A stretch of 64,000 bases of DNA from Paramicrobacterium fandaimingii (GTDB lineage Bacteria; Actinomycetota; Actinomycetes; Actinomycetales; Microbacteriaceae): contig NZ_CP061170.1 of the NCBI RefSeq assembly GCF_011751745.2, forward strand, positions 1,860,001-1,924,000. Reading direction: 5' to 3'. Of this stretch, positions 26,637-37,388 are shown piece after piece; position 1 is the first letter of the stretch; each line of letters starts with the position of its first letter. A program made the translations under genes and the position numbers. The notes under the pieces were generated by a model. The model was not told the origin of the DNA and made no database searches. It saw only the letters and a program-made list of their open reading frames with translations.

Positions 26637-28000
26637 GACCAGTCCCGATCCTCGACGACGAGCAGAGCCTCGCCGGCGAGAATGACCGAACCGGCAACGA
26701 CGACAACACGCCCGGGCTCTTCCCCAGCCCATTCGCGGGCGACGCTGAGCGACTCATCAACACTGTCGTACGAGAGCACCGGCTTGTCTGGATCACTGCG
26801 CAGCACCTCCGCTGCGAGATCCTCGGCGTCACGAGCACGTTCGGACTCGACCTGTGTGGTGAACACGCGTTCCGCGAGAGGCAGCAGCTGACTCAGCATG
26901 CCTCGAGCATCCTTGTCGTCAAGCACACCGATCACGAGGGCAACGTGGTCACTGTCGAAGTAGCGCTCGAGCGCCTCTGCGAGGGAGCGCGCACCGTGCG
27001 GGTTGTGTGCTGCGTCGATGATGATCGTTGGCTGCGTTGCTGCGAGCTCAAGGCGACCGGGGGTCGTTGCCTCGCCAAGGCCTTGGGCAAGCACGTCAGC
27101 GTCGAGAGGAACTGCGCCATCGCCGAGGAAGGTCTCACAGACGGCGATGGCCAATGCGGCATTGTGGCCCTGATGGTCTCCGAAGACCGGAAGGAACTGA
27201 CTTTCGTAGGCTGCCGCACGGCCCTGCACGGTGATGAGCTGTCCGCCCACGGCGACAATGTCACTCGAGAGGACGAAGTCGCGATTCTCCAGGACCAGGG
27301 GCGCTCCAACGCTCGCCGCGGCCTGCTCGATTTTCGCCAACGCCGCCGAGACCTGCACGGCCGAAACCACACGCGATCCCGGCTTGATGATCCCTGCCTT
27401 TGTCGAGGCGATCTCCGCGATCGTTCCCCCGAGAGTCGCGCTGTGGTCCATATCGATCGGCGTGAACACCGCCACCGAGGCATCTGCCACGTTTGTCGAA
27501 TCCCACTCGCCGCCCATTCCCACCTCGACGATGGCGACGTCGACGGGAGCCTCTGCGAAGCACGCGAACGCGAGCGCCGTGAGCGCCTCAAAGAAGGTCA
27601 GACGCACATCGCCCGCCTCCTGCAGTTCCGCGTCGACCATCTCGACGTAAGGTTTGATGTCGTGCCAGTTCTCGACGAGCTTCTCGTCTGAGAGCGGTTC
27701 ACCGTCAATCGTGATTCGCTCATTGAAGACACGCAGATGCGGACTCGTGAAAAGTCCGGTGCGCAATCCATGCACGCGAAGAATGCTCTCAATGAACCGA
27801 GACGTGCTGCTCTTGCCGTTAGTGCCCGTGAGGTGAATCACGGGGCACGCTCGTTGCGGATCACCCAGCAGTTCAACAACACGGCGCGTCGGGTCGAGGC
27901 GCGGGCGAGGCCGGCCCTCCCCCGTGCGTGCGAAAAGCTCAGCGATGACATCCGCTGCAGCCGCAGCGAACCCGGCGCTTCCGACGACTGGCTCAGACAT
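26633..28000 (-). CDS. folC: Folylpolyglutamate / dihydrofolate synthase
   Basis: ATP-dependent ligase of 455 residues that adds glutamate to folates and, in bifunctional forms, to dihydropteroate. Mur-ligase fold: P-loop [26 protein letters not shown], and [16 protein letters not shown]. The ATG at 28000 follows a perfect AAGGAGGCAC and overlaps the ileS stop by eight bases. Together with pabB elsewhere in the window it serves folate metabolism. Confidence 0.96.
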   Translation of the reverse strand: MSEPVVGSAGFAAAAADVIAELFARTGEGRPRPRLDPTRRVVELLGDPQRACPVIHLTGTNGKSSTSRFIESILRVHGLRTGLFTSPHLRVFNERITIDGEPLSDEKLVENWHDIKPYVEMVDAELQEAGDVRLTFFEALTALAFACFAEAPVDVAIVEVGMGGEWDSTNVADASVAVFTPIDMDHSATLGGTIAEIASTKAGIIKPGSRVVSAVQVSAALAKIEQAAASVGAPLVLENRDFVLSSDIVAVGGQLITVQGRAAAYESQFLPVFGDHQGHNAALAIAVCETFLGDGAVPLDADVLAQGLGEATTPGRLELAATQPTIIIDAAHNPHGARSLAEALERYFDSDHVALVIGVLDDKDARGMLSQLLPLAERVFTTQVESERARDAEDLAAEVLRSDPDKPVLSYDSVDESLSVAREWAGEEPGRVVVVAGSVILAGEALLVVEDRDWS

Positions 28001-31000
28001 GTGCCTCCTTGACTCGACTGACGGCGATTGTGACGCGGCCGACATTGGCGAAATCGCCACCCGCAACCGATTGAGTGTGCTCTGGCTCGTGGCGAGCTCG
28101 TGACCTCGAGACATCAGTCTCGCCGAGATCCTTCTCGATGTGCACGTCGAAGGAGACGGCAAGCGTCTCGGCCGCAAGGCTGACAGCGGTGACCCGCCTG
28201 ACGGCGTCGGCGTCTGACTCGTTCTCGAAGACGAGATCGAGTCTGATTCGATCACTGACGTCGAAGCCCGCTGCCTTCCGCGTGTCCTGCACCGCACGCA
28301 CCATATCGCGGACGAGACCTTCGGCCTCAAGCTCCACCGATGTTGTCGTGTCCAGCAGCACAAATCCCGACTCCGAGAGCAGCCCGAGCGCGGTGCCCTC
28401 GCCAGCATCCGCGGTCTCAAGCACGAGGCCGTACTCGCCCTCGGCGAGTTCGATGCCTCCGGCCGTCACAACACCGCCGGCCTCAGCCCAATCACCCGTC
28501 TTCGCCGCCTTGATCACCTGCTGCACGTTCTTGCCGAGCCGGGGCCCCGCTGCACGCGCATTGACCGTCAAACGCGAAGTGATGCCGAACTCGACGGCGC
28601 TTGAATCCGTGAGGGAGACGAGCCTGATGCTCTTGACGTTGAGCTCGTCGCGCAGAATATCTTCGAATGGCCTCAACGCATCGGCGAGCGGAGTGACCAC
28701 GGTGAGCTCGGCGAGCGGAAGCCGAACCCGGCGCCCCGCCTGCTTGCGCAGAGCCTGCCCAACAGAGCTGATCTCGCGCACGCGATCCATAGCGGCGACG
28801 AGTTCAGCATCGGCCGGGTAGTTCTCGGCATCGGGCCAGTCTGTGAGGTGCACGCTCCGATCACCGGTCAGACCCTTCCAGATCTTCTCGGTGACGAGCG
28901 GCAGCATGGGCGCGGCAACCCGACAGAGCGCTTCGAGCACCGTGTACAGCGTGTCGAACGCCTCTCGCCCTGTGCCGTCAGCCTGCACACCCGTCCAGAA
29001 CCGATCGCGAGATCGTCTCACGTACCAGTTGGTGAGCACGTCGGCGAAATCACGCAGCGAGTTCGACGCGAGCGTCGAATCGAAGGTGTCGAGATCCGCC
29101 GTCACGCTCTCAACGAGCTGGCGGAGCTTGGCAAGAATGTACCGGTCAAGGACATCGTCCGAATCGGTTCTCACTTCTGCCTCGTAACCGCCATCGATAG
29201 CCGTGTTGGCGTACAGGGAGAAGAAGTACCAGGTGTTCCACAGCGGGAGGAGAAGCTGCCTGACGCCCTCGCGGATTCCCGCTTCGGTCACGACGAGGTT
29301 TCCTCCGCGAAGCACAGAGCTCGACATGAGGAACCAGCGCATCGCGTCGGACCCATCGCGATCGAACACCTCGTTCACATCGGGGTAATTGCGCAGCGAC
29401 TTCGACATCTTCTGTCCGTCGCTTCCGAGCACGATGCCGTGGCTCACGACATTCTTGAACGCGGGCCTGTCAAAGAGCGCCGTTGAGAGCACGTGAAGAA
29501 GGTAGAACCACCCACGCGTCTGGCCGATGTATTCAACGATGAAGTCAGCAGGATTGTGCGTATCGAACCACTCGCCGTTCTCGAACGGGTAGTGCACTTG
29601 CGCGTAGGGCATCGATCCTGAGTCGAACCACACGTCAAACACATCTTCGATGCGCCGCATGGTCGACTTTCCGGTCGGATCATCAGGATTCGGCCTGGTC
29701 AGTTCGTCGATGTACGGACGGTGCAGGTCTGAGGGACGCACACCGAAGTCGCGCTCCAACTCATCGAGAGACCCGTACACGTCAACGCGCGGAAACTCCG
29801 GGTCGTCGCTCTTCCATACCGGAATCGGCGATCCCCAGTAGCGGTTGCGGCTGATCGACCAGTCACGGGCGTTCGCTATCCATTTGCCGAATTGGCCGTC
29901 CTTGACGTTCTCGGGCACCCAGTTGATCTCCTGGTTGACCTCGACCATGCGGTCGCGAAACTCGGAGACGCGGACGAACCAGCTCGATACAGCCTTGTAG
30001 ATGAGCGGATTGCGGCACCGCCAGCAGTGCGGGTACGAGTGAACGTAGCTAGCCTGCCTGAGCACACGCCCGTTATCGCGCAGCATCCGAGCCAGTGTCT
30101 TGTTTGCCTCGGACCAGAGCTCGCCAGAGACGTCCGCGGCGCTGGACAGGAACGTGCCCGCATCATCGACCGAGAGAATCACGGGGATGCCGGCGGCTTC
30201 ACAGACTCGCTGGTCGTCTTCACCGTAGGCGGGCGCCTGGTGCACGATTCCCGTGCCGTCTGTCGTCGTCACGTAGTCATCGACGAGGATCTGCCATGCA
30301 TTCTCGGTGTGCCAGGTTTCGACGTCAGCGTAGTAGTCGAAGAGACGCTCGTAGGTCACTCCCTCGAGATCACTTCCCGCAATCGTGCGCAGAACAGCGT
30401 CTCGCGCGGCTTCCGGCGAGTCGTAGCCGAGTTCCTTCGCGTGCGCTCCAACCAGCTCGGAGGCCAACAGGTAGCTCTGCGATTCCTGGGCATCATCGCG
30501 TGTCGAACTCAGGTCTGCCGCGCCGTTCGGACCAGAGGGAACCACCGCATACTCGATTGCAGGCCCGACAACGAGCGCGAGGTTCGTGGGAAGAGTCCAC
30601 GGCGTCGTCGTCCATGCAAGTGCCTTCACGCCGACGAGACCGAGCGCGTCGGCCTTCGTTCCCGTCAGAGGGAAGGTCACCGTCAGCGTCTGGTCCTGGC
30701 GGTCCTTGTACACGTCGTCGTCCATGCGAAGCTCGTGGTTCGACAGCGGGGTCTGGTCGCGCCAGCAATAGGGCAGCACGCGGTACCCCTCATAGGCAAG
30801 GCCCTTGTCGTGCAGCGTCTTGAACGCCCACAGAACACTCTCCATGAATGTGATGTCAAGCGTCTTGTAGTCGTTCTCAAAGTCAACCCATCGGGCCTGG
30901 CGTGTGACGTACTCCTGCCATTCGCCCGTGTAGTGAAGAACCGATGAGCGCGCGGCCTCATTGAACGCCCCGATACCCATCTCCTCGATCTGGGACTTAT

Positions 31001-31349
31001 CGGTGATGCCCAGCTGGCGTTCCGCCTCAAGCTCGGCAGGCAGACCGTGAGTGTCCCAGCCGAATCGTCGATGAACCTGCTTACCGCGCATTGTCTGGAA
31101 GCGCGGAAACACGTCCTTTGCGTATCCGGTGAGCAGGTGCCCGTAGTGCGGAAGGCCGTTGGCGAAGGGCGGGCCGTCGTAGAAGACCCACTCAGCCGCA
31201 CCCTCTCGCTGCTGAATGGATGCAGCGAACGTGCCGTCCTTCTCCCAGAAGTCGAGCACAGAGAGTTCGACGTCTGGGAATGACGGTGAGGGCGTCACTC
31301 CGAACGCGGCGCCCGTGTGTGTTGTGTCGTCTGACTTGGGGTACGGCAT
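27993..31349 (-). CDS. ileS: Isoleucyl-tRNA synthetase
   Basis: Class I synthetase of 1118 residues charging tRNA-Ile, with an editing domain. HIGH box is HYGH ([12 protein letters not shown]), KMSKS box is intact ([12 protein letters not shown]), and WCFxDS-type [11 protein letters not shown] is present. Length and sequence resemble the larger, eukaryote-like IleRS form common in actinobacteria. The ATG at 31349 has AGGAG just upstream and is preferred to the frame opening at 31391, because the T-box leader occupies that region. Heads an operon with folC, DUF4233 and ndk. Confidence 0.97.
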   Translation of the reverse strand: MPYPKSDDTTHTGAAFGVTPSPSFPDVELSVLDFWEKDGTFAASIQQREGAAEWVFYDGPPFANGLPHYGHLLTGYAKDVFPRFQTMRGKQVHRRFGWDTHGLPAELEAERQLGITDKSQIEEMGIGAFNEAARSSVLHYTGEWQEYVTRQARWVDFENDYKTLDITFMESVLWAFKTLHDKGLAYEGYRVLPYCWRDQTPLSNHELRMDDDVYKDRQDQTLTVTFPLTGTKADALGLVGVKALAWTTTPWTLPTNLALVVGPAIEYAVVPSGPNGAADLSSTRDDAQESQSYLLASELVGAHAKELGYDSPEAARDAVLRTIAGSDLEGVTYERLFDYYADVETWHTENAWQILVDDYVTTTDGTGIVHQAPAYGEDDQRVCEAAGIPVILSVDDAGTFLSSAADVSGELWSEANKTLARMLRDNGRVLRQASYVHSYPHCWRCRNPLIYKAVSSWFVRVSEFRDRMVEVNQEINWVPENVKDGQFGKWIANARDWSISRNRYWGSPIPVWKSDDPEFPRVDVYGSLDELERDFGVRPSDLHRPYIDELTRPNPDDPTGKSTMRRIEDVFDVWFDSGSMPYAQVHYPFENGEWFDTHNPADFIVEYIGQTRGWFYLLHVLSTALFDRPAFKNVVSHGIVLGSDGQKMSKSLRNYPDVNEVFDRDGSDAMRWFLMSSSVLRGGNLVVTEAGIREGVRQLLLPLWNTWYFFSLYANTAIDGGYEAEVRTDSDDVLDRYILAKLRQLVESVTADLDTFDSTLASNSLRDFADVLTNWYVRRSRDRFWTGVQADGTGREAFDTLYTVLEALCRVAAPMLPLVTEKIWKGLTGDRSVHLTDWPDAENYPADAELVAAMDRVREISSVGQALRKQAGRRVRLPLAELTVVTPLADALRPFEDILRDELNVKSIRLVSLTDSSAVEFGITSRLTVNARAAGPRLGKNVQQVIKAAKTGDWAEAGGVVTAGGIELAEGEYGLVLETADAGEGTALGLLSESGFVLLDTTTSVELEAEGLVRDMVRAVQDTRKAAGFDVSDRIRLDLVFENESDADAVRRVTAVSLAAETLAVSFDVHIEKDLGETDVSRSRARHEPEHTQSVAGGDFANVGRVTIAVSRVKEAHV

Positions 31350-31540
31350 ATCGCTCCTGGCAGGTCTGATGTTCTCCTGCGAGGGCGGCAACGCCGCGGT
31401 ACCACCTCACTTGCCCGATCTCTCGAGCCACTCATTCTTTGGCGATGACGGGCCAGCCCCGTTCGGTTCTACTAGGCACACGTGCTGTTCTTCCGAAGAC
31501 TCCCCGGTGATGCCCGGATCGCTGTCGATGGTGCAAGTCT
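31350..31540 (-). promoter_or_regulatory. T-box riboswitch upstream of ileS
   Basis: The minus strand carries the T-box core GAGGTGGTACCGCGG (31408-31394), whose bulge pairs with the uncharged tRNA 3' end. Further 5' is a specifier stem with an ATC isoleucine codon (31511-31509) between GATCCGGGC and CACCGGGG, followed by the CTTCGGAAGAACA segment. The short distance to ileS and the AGGAG site just before the ATG, with no obvious terminator T-run, suggest the translational type of actinobacterial ileS T-boxes. Confidence 0.93.
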
Positions 31541-31583
31541 AACGGTTCGCGCCCGTGTGGTGTGAGCGGATGCACCACGTTCG

Positions 31584-32177
31584 TTAAAAGTACGGTGCGA
31601 ACCCGGTGACGATGGGGGCGATGGCTTCACGAACATATGCATCGAGCGAGCCGCGACCGACGCCGTCGCCTGCCCACCGCGCCGCCGCTGTGGCAGCGGC
31701 CGCCGTCACAGCACCCGCGACCGTTGCTCCGTGCGCATTCGCACCGCTCCGACCGCGGATGAACGAGGAGATCATCTCGGTGACGGCAAGCAGCCGCACC
31801 ATTCCTGAGCTCAGCAGCACGTCGCGCGTGCCCATGAGGTCGACCTGGGTCAGTGCCCACGGAACCCGATGAGACGGATGCTCCGAGGCCACCCTCGTGA
31901 GCGCAGCCTCGACATCATCAAGAACGTTCCCGTTGGCAGAACGAGAACTGAGGATGCCGCCGAGCGCGCTGACCGTCTCATCTAGATCGACCCAAAGCAC
32001 GTCGCTCTTCGACGAAAAATAATTGAAGAAGGTGTTGCGGCTGACTCCGGCACGATTCGCAATGTCGTCGATCGTCGTGCCTTCGTACGTCTGCTCGAGG
32101 AACAGCTCAGCAGCTGCTTCCTCAAGCATCCGTCGAGACGACCTCCGCGGCCGACCTACGCGCTGTTTTTCAGCCAT
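31584..32177 (-). CDS. TetR/AcrR-family transcriptional regulator
   Basis: Regulator of 197 residues. The helix-turn-helix lies at about residues 13-58 (MLEEAAAELFLEQTYEGTTIDDIANRAGVSRNTFFNYFSSKSDVL written in part here), followed by a ligand-binding helical domain that varies between members. Target unknown; neighbours are an acyltransferase gene upstream and ileS downstream, neither an obvious partner. Confidence 0.9.
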   Translation of the reverse strand: MAEKQRVGRPRRSSRRMLEEAAAELFLEQTYEGTTIDDIANRAGVSRNTFFNYFSSKSDVLWVDLDETVSALGGILSSRSANGNVLDDVEAALTRVASEHPSHRVPWALTQVDLMGTRDVLLSSGMVRLLAVTEMISSFIRGRSGANAHGATVAGAVTAAAATAAARWAGDGVGRGSLDAYVREAIAPIVTGFAPYF

Positions 32178-32230
32178 CCTGGCCCCAACACATCACTCCG
32201 CTATTCTGCCATAGTGCTCGGCTGCGGCCC

Positions 32231-32255
32231 GAGCGAAAGAGTCGCTTTTTCGCTC
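32231..32255. terminator. Hairpin after the acyltransferase gene
   Basis: GAGCGAAA and TTTCGCTC form an eight-base-pair stem with a nine-base loop, touching the acyltransferase stop codon. A T-run is lacking on the minus strand, so termination is likely but unproven. Confidence 0.5.
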
Positions 32256-34360
32256 TAGCTCGCGTCGGCTTCGACAACCTCATCGATCTTGTCGCCGAAC
32301 GGAACGGCGAGGGTCGATGAGTACACCCAGCTGATGTGGTGTGTGTCTCGGAAAGCAAGCACTCCTCCGATGACGGGCGGACACTCGCCATCCACGATGA
32401 AGTAGCCGCTCATATCGATCAGCGATACGCGGGAGTCTGAGGTCTCGTTCGCGGCCTCGGCAAGCGGGTCCTCACCGAACGCGTCATCTTCTGAGGCCGC
32501 GCACTCGGTAGCGGCGCGCTTGCCATTTACCGTCACGCATCCGAGAACGTCGCTGCTCATTCTGGGCGTGTCACGAACGGCGATGACGCTTGTGATGTTG
32601 TCGGGCAATTCGCTCCAGCGCTCCTCGTAAGCCGAGATCGCCGTGTCTTGCCACGACTCTCCCGCCGCAGGCTCAATCGGGTTCGACGACTTGGCCGCCG
32701 TCACGATGGTATCGATCTCCGAGTGTTCGTCGAGATAATCCATCGCCTCGTCGTTCCAGGTGCTGCACGTCTCCACGAGCGTCGCCACCTCAGCATCCGA
32801 TTTCTCCGGCTCGTCTCGCGGAACACCGATGAAGGGGCATGATGCCTTCGTCAGCACTGTGACGTGCCACTCTCTCTTCTCCGCTGTCATCGACATCGCG
32901 CTCAGCCACTGCTCGGCGTGAGAATCACCGACGAGAGCGATGACGTGATCGGCATCCTCTTCGTCGACGCCGTATTCACACACCTTGAGCTCATCGTCTC
33001 TGGTGTTGGTGATGCACCGCTCCGGTGACTTGTCGACGAGAGCCGGGTCGGGCACGGCGGCCGTATCGGGTTCGACCACGCAGTCGGAGCCTGGTTCAAG
33101 CGCAGCGCCGCCAAAACACGGGTCCTGGTTTGCGACGAGTGTCTCGAGCTTCTTCTGACTCACCTTCACCTGTTGGTCTGCAGCGCCGACGCCCGTGAAG
33201 GTGACAGCGACAACAGCGCCCATTGCCGCTGCCGTGGCAACGAACGTGAGACGCGGACGCCACGAAGACGTCAGCCCGATGCGCACCGGATCCTCAATCC
33301 AGTTCTTCGATGCCCATGCCAGCGCCAGCGTAATCGCGGTGATGACGAGGAGGTCAATACCGGTGAGCGCCCGCTTCAGAACAAACGGGGCAAGAATCAC
33401 CAGGGGAAAATGCCAGAGGTACACACTGTACGAGACGTCTCCAAGCCACTGCACCGGTCGCACAGCGAGAAGGCCGCGTGGCGACCATGCGGTGACCGGG
33501 TCGTGGGCAATGATCACGGCGATCGTCGCGAGAACGGGGAGCAGCGCCGTGTACCCGGGAAACGGGGTCTCCCCCGTGTAGACCACGGCGCTCACGAAGA
33601 TGCCGCCAATGCCGAGCCAGGCCATTCCGCTGCGGATGTGCGCGGGTATCGCCTCGAAGAAAGCCGGTCGCGAGACGACGGCAAGGGCAGTCAGACCGCC
33701 GAGCGCGAATTCCCAGGCACGTGTCGTCGTAACGAAGTATGCGGCGGAGGGGTCGAAAGCCGTTTGCCACACGGACCAGCCAAACGAGAGCACGGCGACG
33801 ACGCCGATGGTGATTCCGATTGCACGGTGCGGGTGGGTACTGCGCCGTCGCGAAGCGATCCACAACGCAGCGACCATCAGAAGCGGCCACAGAATGTAGA
33901 ACTGCTCCTCCGTTGACAGTGACCAGTAGTGCTGCACCGGGGAGGCCTGGGCCTCTGCCGCCATATAGTCAACGGCCTGATCGGCGAGCACCCAGTTCTG
34001 CCCGTACAACGCTGACGCCGCCACCTGATTGAGAAAGCTCGGCTTGAACCCCGTTGGCACAATCATCCAGACGGCGCCAACAGTGAGCACAAGCACGAGC
34101 AGTGCGGCTGGCAGCAGCCGTCGCGCACGGCGCGCCCAGAAACGGGGCAGATCGACCCTTGAACTCGTGTCGATTTCGCGCAGAAGATGCGCCGTGATCA
34201 GAAACCCAGAGATCACGAAAAAGACGTCAACCCCGACGTAACCGCCGGGCAACGCGGCCGGGACGAAGTGGAAAACCACAACAATGCCTACGGCAACGGC
34301 CCGCAGGCCCTGTATATCGGTCCGCACTCCGGTCGTGCGTCCGCTCGTCTTCTGAGACAT
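32255..34360 (-). CDS. Acyltransferase 3 fused to an SGNH domain (OafA-like)
   Basis: Membrane protein of 701 residues. The first 400 residues have ten or so helices with acyltransferase-3 motifs (DIQGLRAVAV, VVFHF, GYVGVDVFFVISGFLIT, RRARRLLPAALLV, YWSLSTEEQFYILWP). An extracytoplasmic SGNH domain follows, with its nucleophile block VALVGDSHAEQW. Such fusions O-acetylate cell-surface polysaccharides. The ATG at 34360 follows GGTGA; another ATG at 34378 is possible. No polysaccharide gene cluster is adjacent. Confidence 0.9.
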   Translation of the reverse strand: MSQKTSGRTTGVRTDIQGLRAVAVGIVVVFHFVPAALPGGYVGVDVFFVISGFLITAHLLREIDTSSRVDLPRFWARRARRLLPAALLVLVLTVGAVWMIVPTGFKPSFLNQVAASALYGQNWVLADQAVDYMAAEAQASPVQHYWSLSTEEQFYILWPLLMVAALWIASRRRSTHPHRAIGITIGVVAVLSFGWSVWQTAFDPSAAYFVTTTRAWEFALGGLTALAVVSRPAFFEAIPAHIRSGMAWLGIGGIFVSAVVYTGETPFPGYTALLPVLATIAVIIAHDPVTAWSPRGLLAVRPVQWLGDVSYSVYLWHFPLVILAPFVLKRALTGIDLLVITAITLALAWASKNWIEDPVRIGLTSSWRPRLTFVATAAAMGAVVAVTFTGVGAADQQVKVSQKKLETLVANQDPCFGGAALEPGSDCVVEPDTAAVPDPALVDKSPERCITNTRDDELKVCEYGVDEEDADHVIALVGDSHAEQWLSAMSMTAEKREWHVTVLTKASCPFIGVPRDEPEKSDAEVATLVETCSTWNDEAMDYLDEHSEIDTIVTAAKSSNPIEPAAGESWQDTAISAYEERWSELPDNITSVIAVRDTPRMSSDVLGCVTVNGKRAATECAASEDDAFGEDPLAEAANETSDSRVSLIDMSGYFIVDGECPPVIGGVLAFRDTHHISWVYSSTLAVPFGDKIDEVVEADAS

Positions 34361-34481
34361 GAGTGGATCACCAGCCATTCGTCGACTACCCCCACTTTAG
34401 GGGTCAACTGTGCCGACGATGCTCAGAGAGCATTCAGGAAGTGCTCGCATTCCGTGCAGTGGCGCCGGGAGGCTACGATGG

Positions 34482-34516
34482 GTGAACACACTTTCCAGGC
34501 ACGTTCACACGGTGCC
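34482..34516 (+). promoter_or_regulatory. Two overlapping hairpins in the valS leader
   Basis: GTGAAC (34482-34487) can pair with GTTCAC (34503-34508), or GGCAC (34498-34502) with GTGCC (34512-34516). The two stems cannot form together because the arms interleave. TACGAT at about 34474-34479 may be the promoter. No T-box core is present, so if this is regulatory it works differently from the ileS leader. Confidence 0.25.
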
Positions 34517-34542
34517 GTCTATATCGAATCGGAGATACGACG

Positions 34543-37119
34543 ATGACTACTGTTCCCGACAAGCCAGCGCTCGAGGGGCTCGAAGAGACCTGGGCGTCCG
34601 CCTGGGAGACGAGCGGCACCTACCGATTCGACAGAACAGCCGCTGCAGGGGGCGGGCGTGCGTGCGTCTACTCGATCGACACACCACCTCCGACAGCATC
34701 CGGATCTCTCCACATCGGGCACGTGTTCAGTTACACCCACACCGATGTCATCGCGCGCTTCCAGCGCATGTCGGGGAAGAACGTTTTCTATCCGATGGGG
34801 TGGGACGACAACGGGTTGCCGACCGAGCGCCGTGTGCAGAATTACTATGGCGTGCGTTGCGACCCGTCACTCCCCTACGACGCAGACTTCGTGCCGCCAC
34901 ACAACGGCGACGGAAAGAGCATCAAAGCGGCCGACCAGCAGCCGATCTCACGCCGCAACTTCATCGAGCTCTGCGAGAAGCTGACCGTTGACGATGAAAA
35001 GCAGTTCGAAGACGTGTGGCGCAGGCTCGGTCTCTCCGTTGACTGGTCGCAGAGCTATCGCACGATCGGTGACGAATCGCTCGCCATCAGCCAGCGAGCG
35101 TTCCTGAACAGCCTGCAGCGCGGCGAAGCGTATCAGGCGATGGCACCAACGCTCTGGGACATCACCTTCCGCACAGCCGTGGCGCAAGCGGAGCTGGAAG
35201 ACAAAGACCAGCCCGGAACGTACCATCGACTTTCATTCCACCGGCCAGACGGCGGAACGATTGAAATCGAGACGACGCGCCCTGAGCTGCTTCCCGCGTG
35301 TGTGGCCCTCGTCGCACACCCGGATGACGAGCGGTTCAAGCCGTACTTTGGCACAACGGTGACCACCCCGGTGTTCGGCGTGGAGGTGCCCGTGCTCGCA
35401 CACCACCTTGCCCAGCCAGACAAGGGCGCTGGAATCGCCATGATCTGCACGTTCGGTGACATCACTGACGTTGTGTGGTGGCGCGAGCTCAACCTGCCGA
35501 ACCGCGCCATCATCGGTTTCGACGGACGCATCATCGACGAGACCCCCGACGCGATCACGACGCAGCACGGGCGCGATGCCTTTGCCGAGCTCATCGGCAA
35601 GACGGTGTTCTCCGCCAAGAAGGAGGTCGTTCGCCAGCTCACAGAGTCCGGCGACCTCATCGGTGAACCGAAGCAGATCACCCACCCCGTGAAGTTCTTC
35701 GAGAAGGGCGACAAACCGCTCGAGATCGTCTCCACACGGCAGTGGTACATCGCGAACGGCGCGCGCGACGAAAAGCTCAAGGCTCGGCTTCTCGAGCTCG
35801 GCGCTGAGCTGAATTGGCACCCCGACTTCATGCGCGTGCGTTACGAGAACTGGGTCGGTGGGCTCAGCGGCGACTGGCTGGTCTCACGCCAGCGCTTCTT
35901 CGGCGTGCCGATTCCTCTGTGGTACCCGCTCAATGACCAGGGAGAGGCGGACTACGACTCCCCCATCGCGGCGGGTATCGCTGCCCTTCCCGTTGATCCG
36001 TCAAGCGATGCTGCGCCCGGATTCGACGAGTCGCAGCGGGGCGAACCCGGTGGTTTCATCGGTGAAGTTGACGTGCTCGACACATGGGCGACATCCTCGC
36101 TCACTCCTCAGATCGCTGGCGGCTGGGAGCGCGACCCCGAGCTGTGGAGCCTTGTTCGCCCGTATGACCTGCGCCCCCAGGGCCAGGACATCATTCGAAC
36201 CTGGCTGTTCTCGACAATGCTGCGCTCCGTGCTCGAAGACAACGAGAAGCCGTGGATGCATGCAGCAATTTCCGGTTTCATCGTCGACCCCGACCGCAAG
36301 AAGATGTCGAAGTCGAAGGGCAACGTTGTCACGCCTGCCGACATGCTCGTGACGCACGGCTCAGACGCCGTGCGCTACTGGGCAGCGTCTTCTCGCCTTG
36401 GCACGGATGCCGCGTTTGACCCGCAGAACCCGACGCAGATCAAGATCGGCCGGCGTCTGGCCATCAAGATTCTCAACGCATCGAAGTTCATTCTGGGATT
36501 CGAAGGGACGGATGCTGTTGAGGTGACCGAACCGCTCGACAGAAGCATGCTGGCCACGCTCAAGCGCGTGACCGCGGAGGCATCCTCGGCACTCGAGTCG
36601 TACGATCACGCTCGTGCCCTTGAAGTGACAGAGAGCTTCTTCTGGACATTCTGTGACGATTACCTCGAGTTGGTGAAGGAGCGTGCGTACGACACCTCCA
36701 ATCCGGCGAGGGCGTCCGCCGTCTCGGCACTTCGGCAGGCGCTTGCGACGCTGCTGCGCTTGTTTGCCCCTTTCGTGCCGTTCGCAACGGAGGAGGCCTG
36801 GTCCTGGTGGAACGAGGGCTCGGTGCATCGTGCCCCGTGGCCAACGGCGGATGAGTTGGCGGTCAACGGCGACGAAGATATTCTGACGCTCACGGGTACG
36901 GCGCTTATCGGAATTCGCCGCGCCAAGACTGATGCCAAGGTGTCTCAAAAGGTCGCTGTCGAGCGTGCCACGATTGCGGCCCCGTCCGAGAAGATCTCCT
37001 CGCTTGAAGCCGCCGGCGCAGACCTCGCAGCTGTCGGCCGCATCGCCGACCTCACGTTCACAGCCGGTGATGACATCGCCGTCACCGAAATCGTGCTGGC
37101 GCCGTCCGCCGAGGCATAG
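34543..37119 (+). CDS. valS: Valyl-tRNA synthetase (short form)
   Basis: Class I synthetase of 858 residues charging tRNA-Val, with an editing domain. HIGH box in GSLHIGHVFSYTHTD, KMSKS in KKMSKSKGN, and a WATSSLTPQ editing/catalytic segment. It lacks the C-terminal coiled-coil arm of typical bacterial ValRS (E. coli 951 residues) and contains a YYGVRCDPSLPYDADF insert, resembling the archaeal-like form. GGAG lies nine bases before the ATG. Confidence 0.95.
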   Translation: MTTVPDKPALEGLEETWASAWETSGTYRFDRTAAAGGGRACVYSIDTPPPTASGSLHIGHVFSYTHTDVIARFQRMSGKNVFYPMGWDDNGLPTERRVQNYYGVRCDPSLPYDADFVPPHNGDGKSIKAADQQPISRRNFIELCEKLTVDDEKQFEDVWRRLGLSVDWSQSYRTIGDESLAISQRAFLNSLQRGEAYQAMAPTLWDITFRTAVAQAELEDKDQPGTYHRLSFHRPDGGTIEIETTRPELLPACVALVAHPDDERFKPYFGTTVTTPVFGVEVPVLAHHLAQPDKGAGIAMICTFGDITDVVWWRELNLPNRAIIGFDGRIIDETPDAITTQHGRDAFAELIGKTVFSAKKEVVRQLTESGDLIGEPKQITHPVKFFEKGDKPLEIVSTRQWYIANGARDEKLKARLLELGAELNWHPDFMRVRYENWVGGLSGDWLVSRQRFFGVPIPLWYPLNDQGEADYDSPIAAGIAALPVDPSSDAAPGFDESQRGEPGGFIGEVDVLDTWATSSLTPQIAGGWERDPELWSLVRPYDLRPQGQDIIRTWLFSTMLRSVLEDNEKPWMHAAISGFIVDPDRKKMSKSKGNVVTPADMLVTHGSDAVRYWAASSRLGTDAAFDPQNPTQIKIGRRLAIKILNASKFILGFEGTDAVEVTEPLDRSMLATLKRVTAEASSALESYDHARALEVTESFFWTFCDDYLELVKERAYDTSNPARASAVSALRQALATLLRLFAPFVPFATEEAWSWWNEGSVHRAPWPTADELAVNGDEDILTLTGTALIGIRRAKTDAKVSQKVAVERATIAAPSEKISSLEAAGADLAAVGRIADLTFTAGDDIAVTEIVLAPSAEA

Positions 37120-37127
37120 GAGAGCAT

Positions 37128-37388
37128 ATGCAGTTAGGGAAGCGTTGGGCCGTCGGCGCCGATGTTCCAGCGGATCTGCCGCCCGTCGTCGCGAGCGCCA
37201 TTCGCGACGTCGAGGCGGAGCTTCGCGCCGACGCCGTGCCCGTCGAGTCGTGGGCGTGGACGCTCACCTGGTTAGAGCGGCGCCCTGTTGTCGAACTCGA
37301 CGATGGAACCGTTGTCACGTACAACAGCGCTGAAGACACGGCGACCGTCCGTCAAGATACAGACACGGGCGAGAACGACGACTATTAA
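37128..37388 (+). CDS. Hypothetical protein downstream of valS
   Basis: Protein of 86 residues, soluble, acidic at the end. GGAGAGCAT before the ATG and an 8-base gap after valS indicate cotranscription. No family recognised. Its TAA overlaps the convergent methyltransferase stop: both stops share the palindrome TTAA. Confidence 0.75.
   Translation: MQLGKRWAVGADVPADLPPVVASAIRDVEAELRADAVPVESWAWTLTWLERRPVVELDDGTVVTYNSAEDTATVRQDTDTGENDDY

Noticed and set aside
34379..34542. Second T-box upstream of valS
   Set aside because: No AGGTGGnACCGCG core or specifier stem is present.
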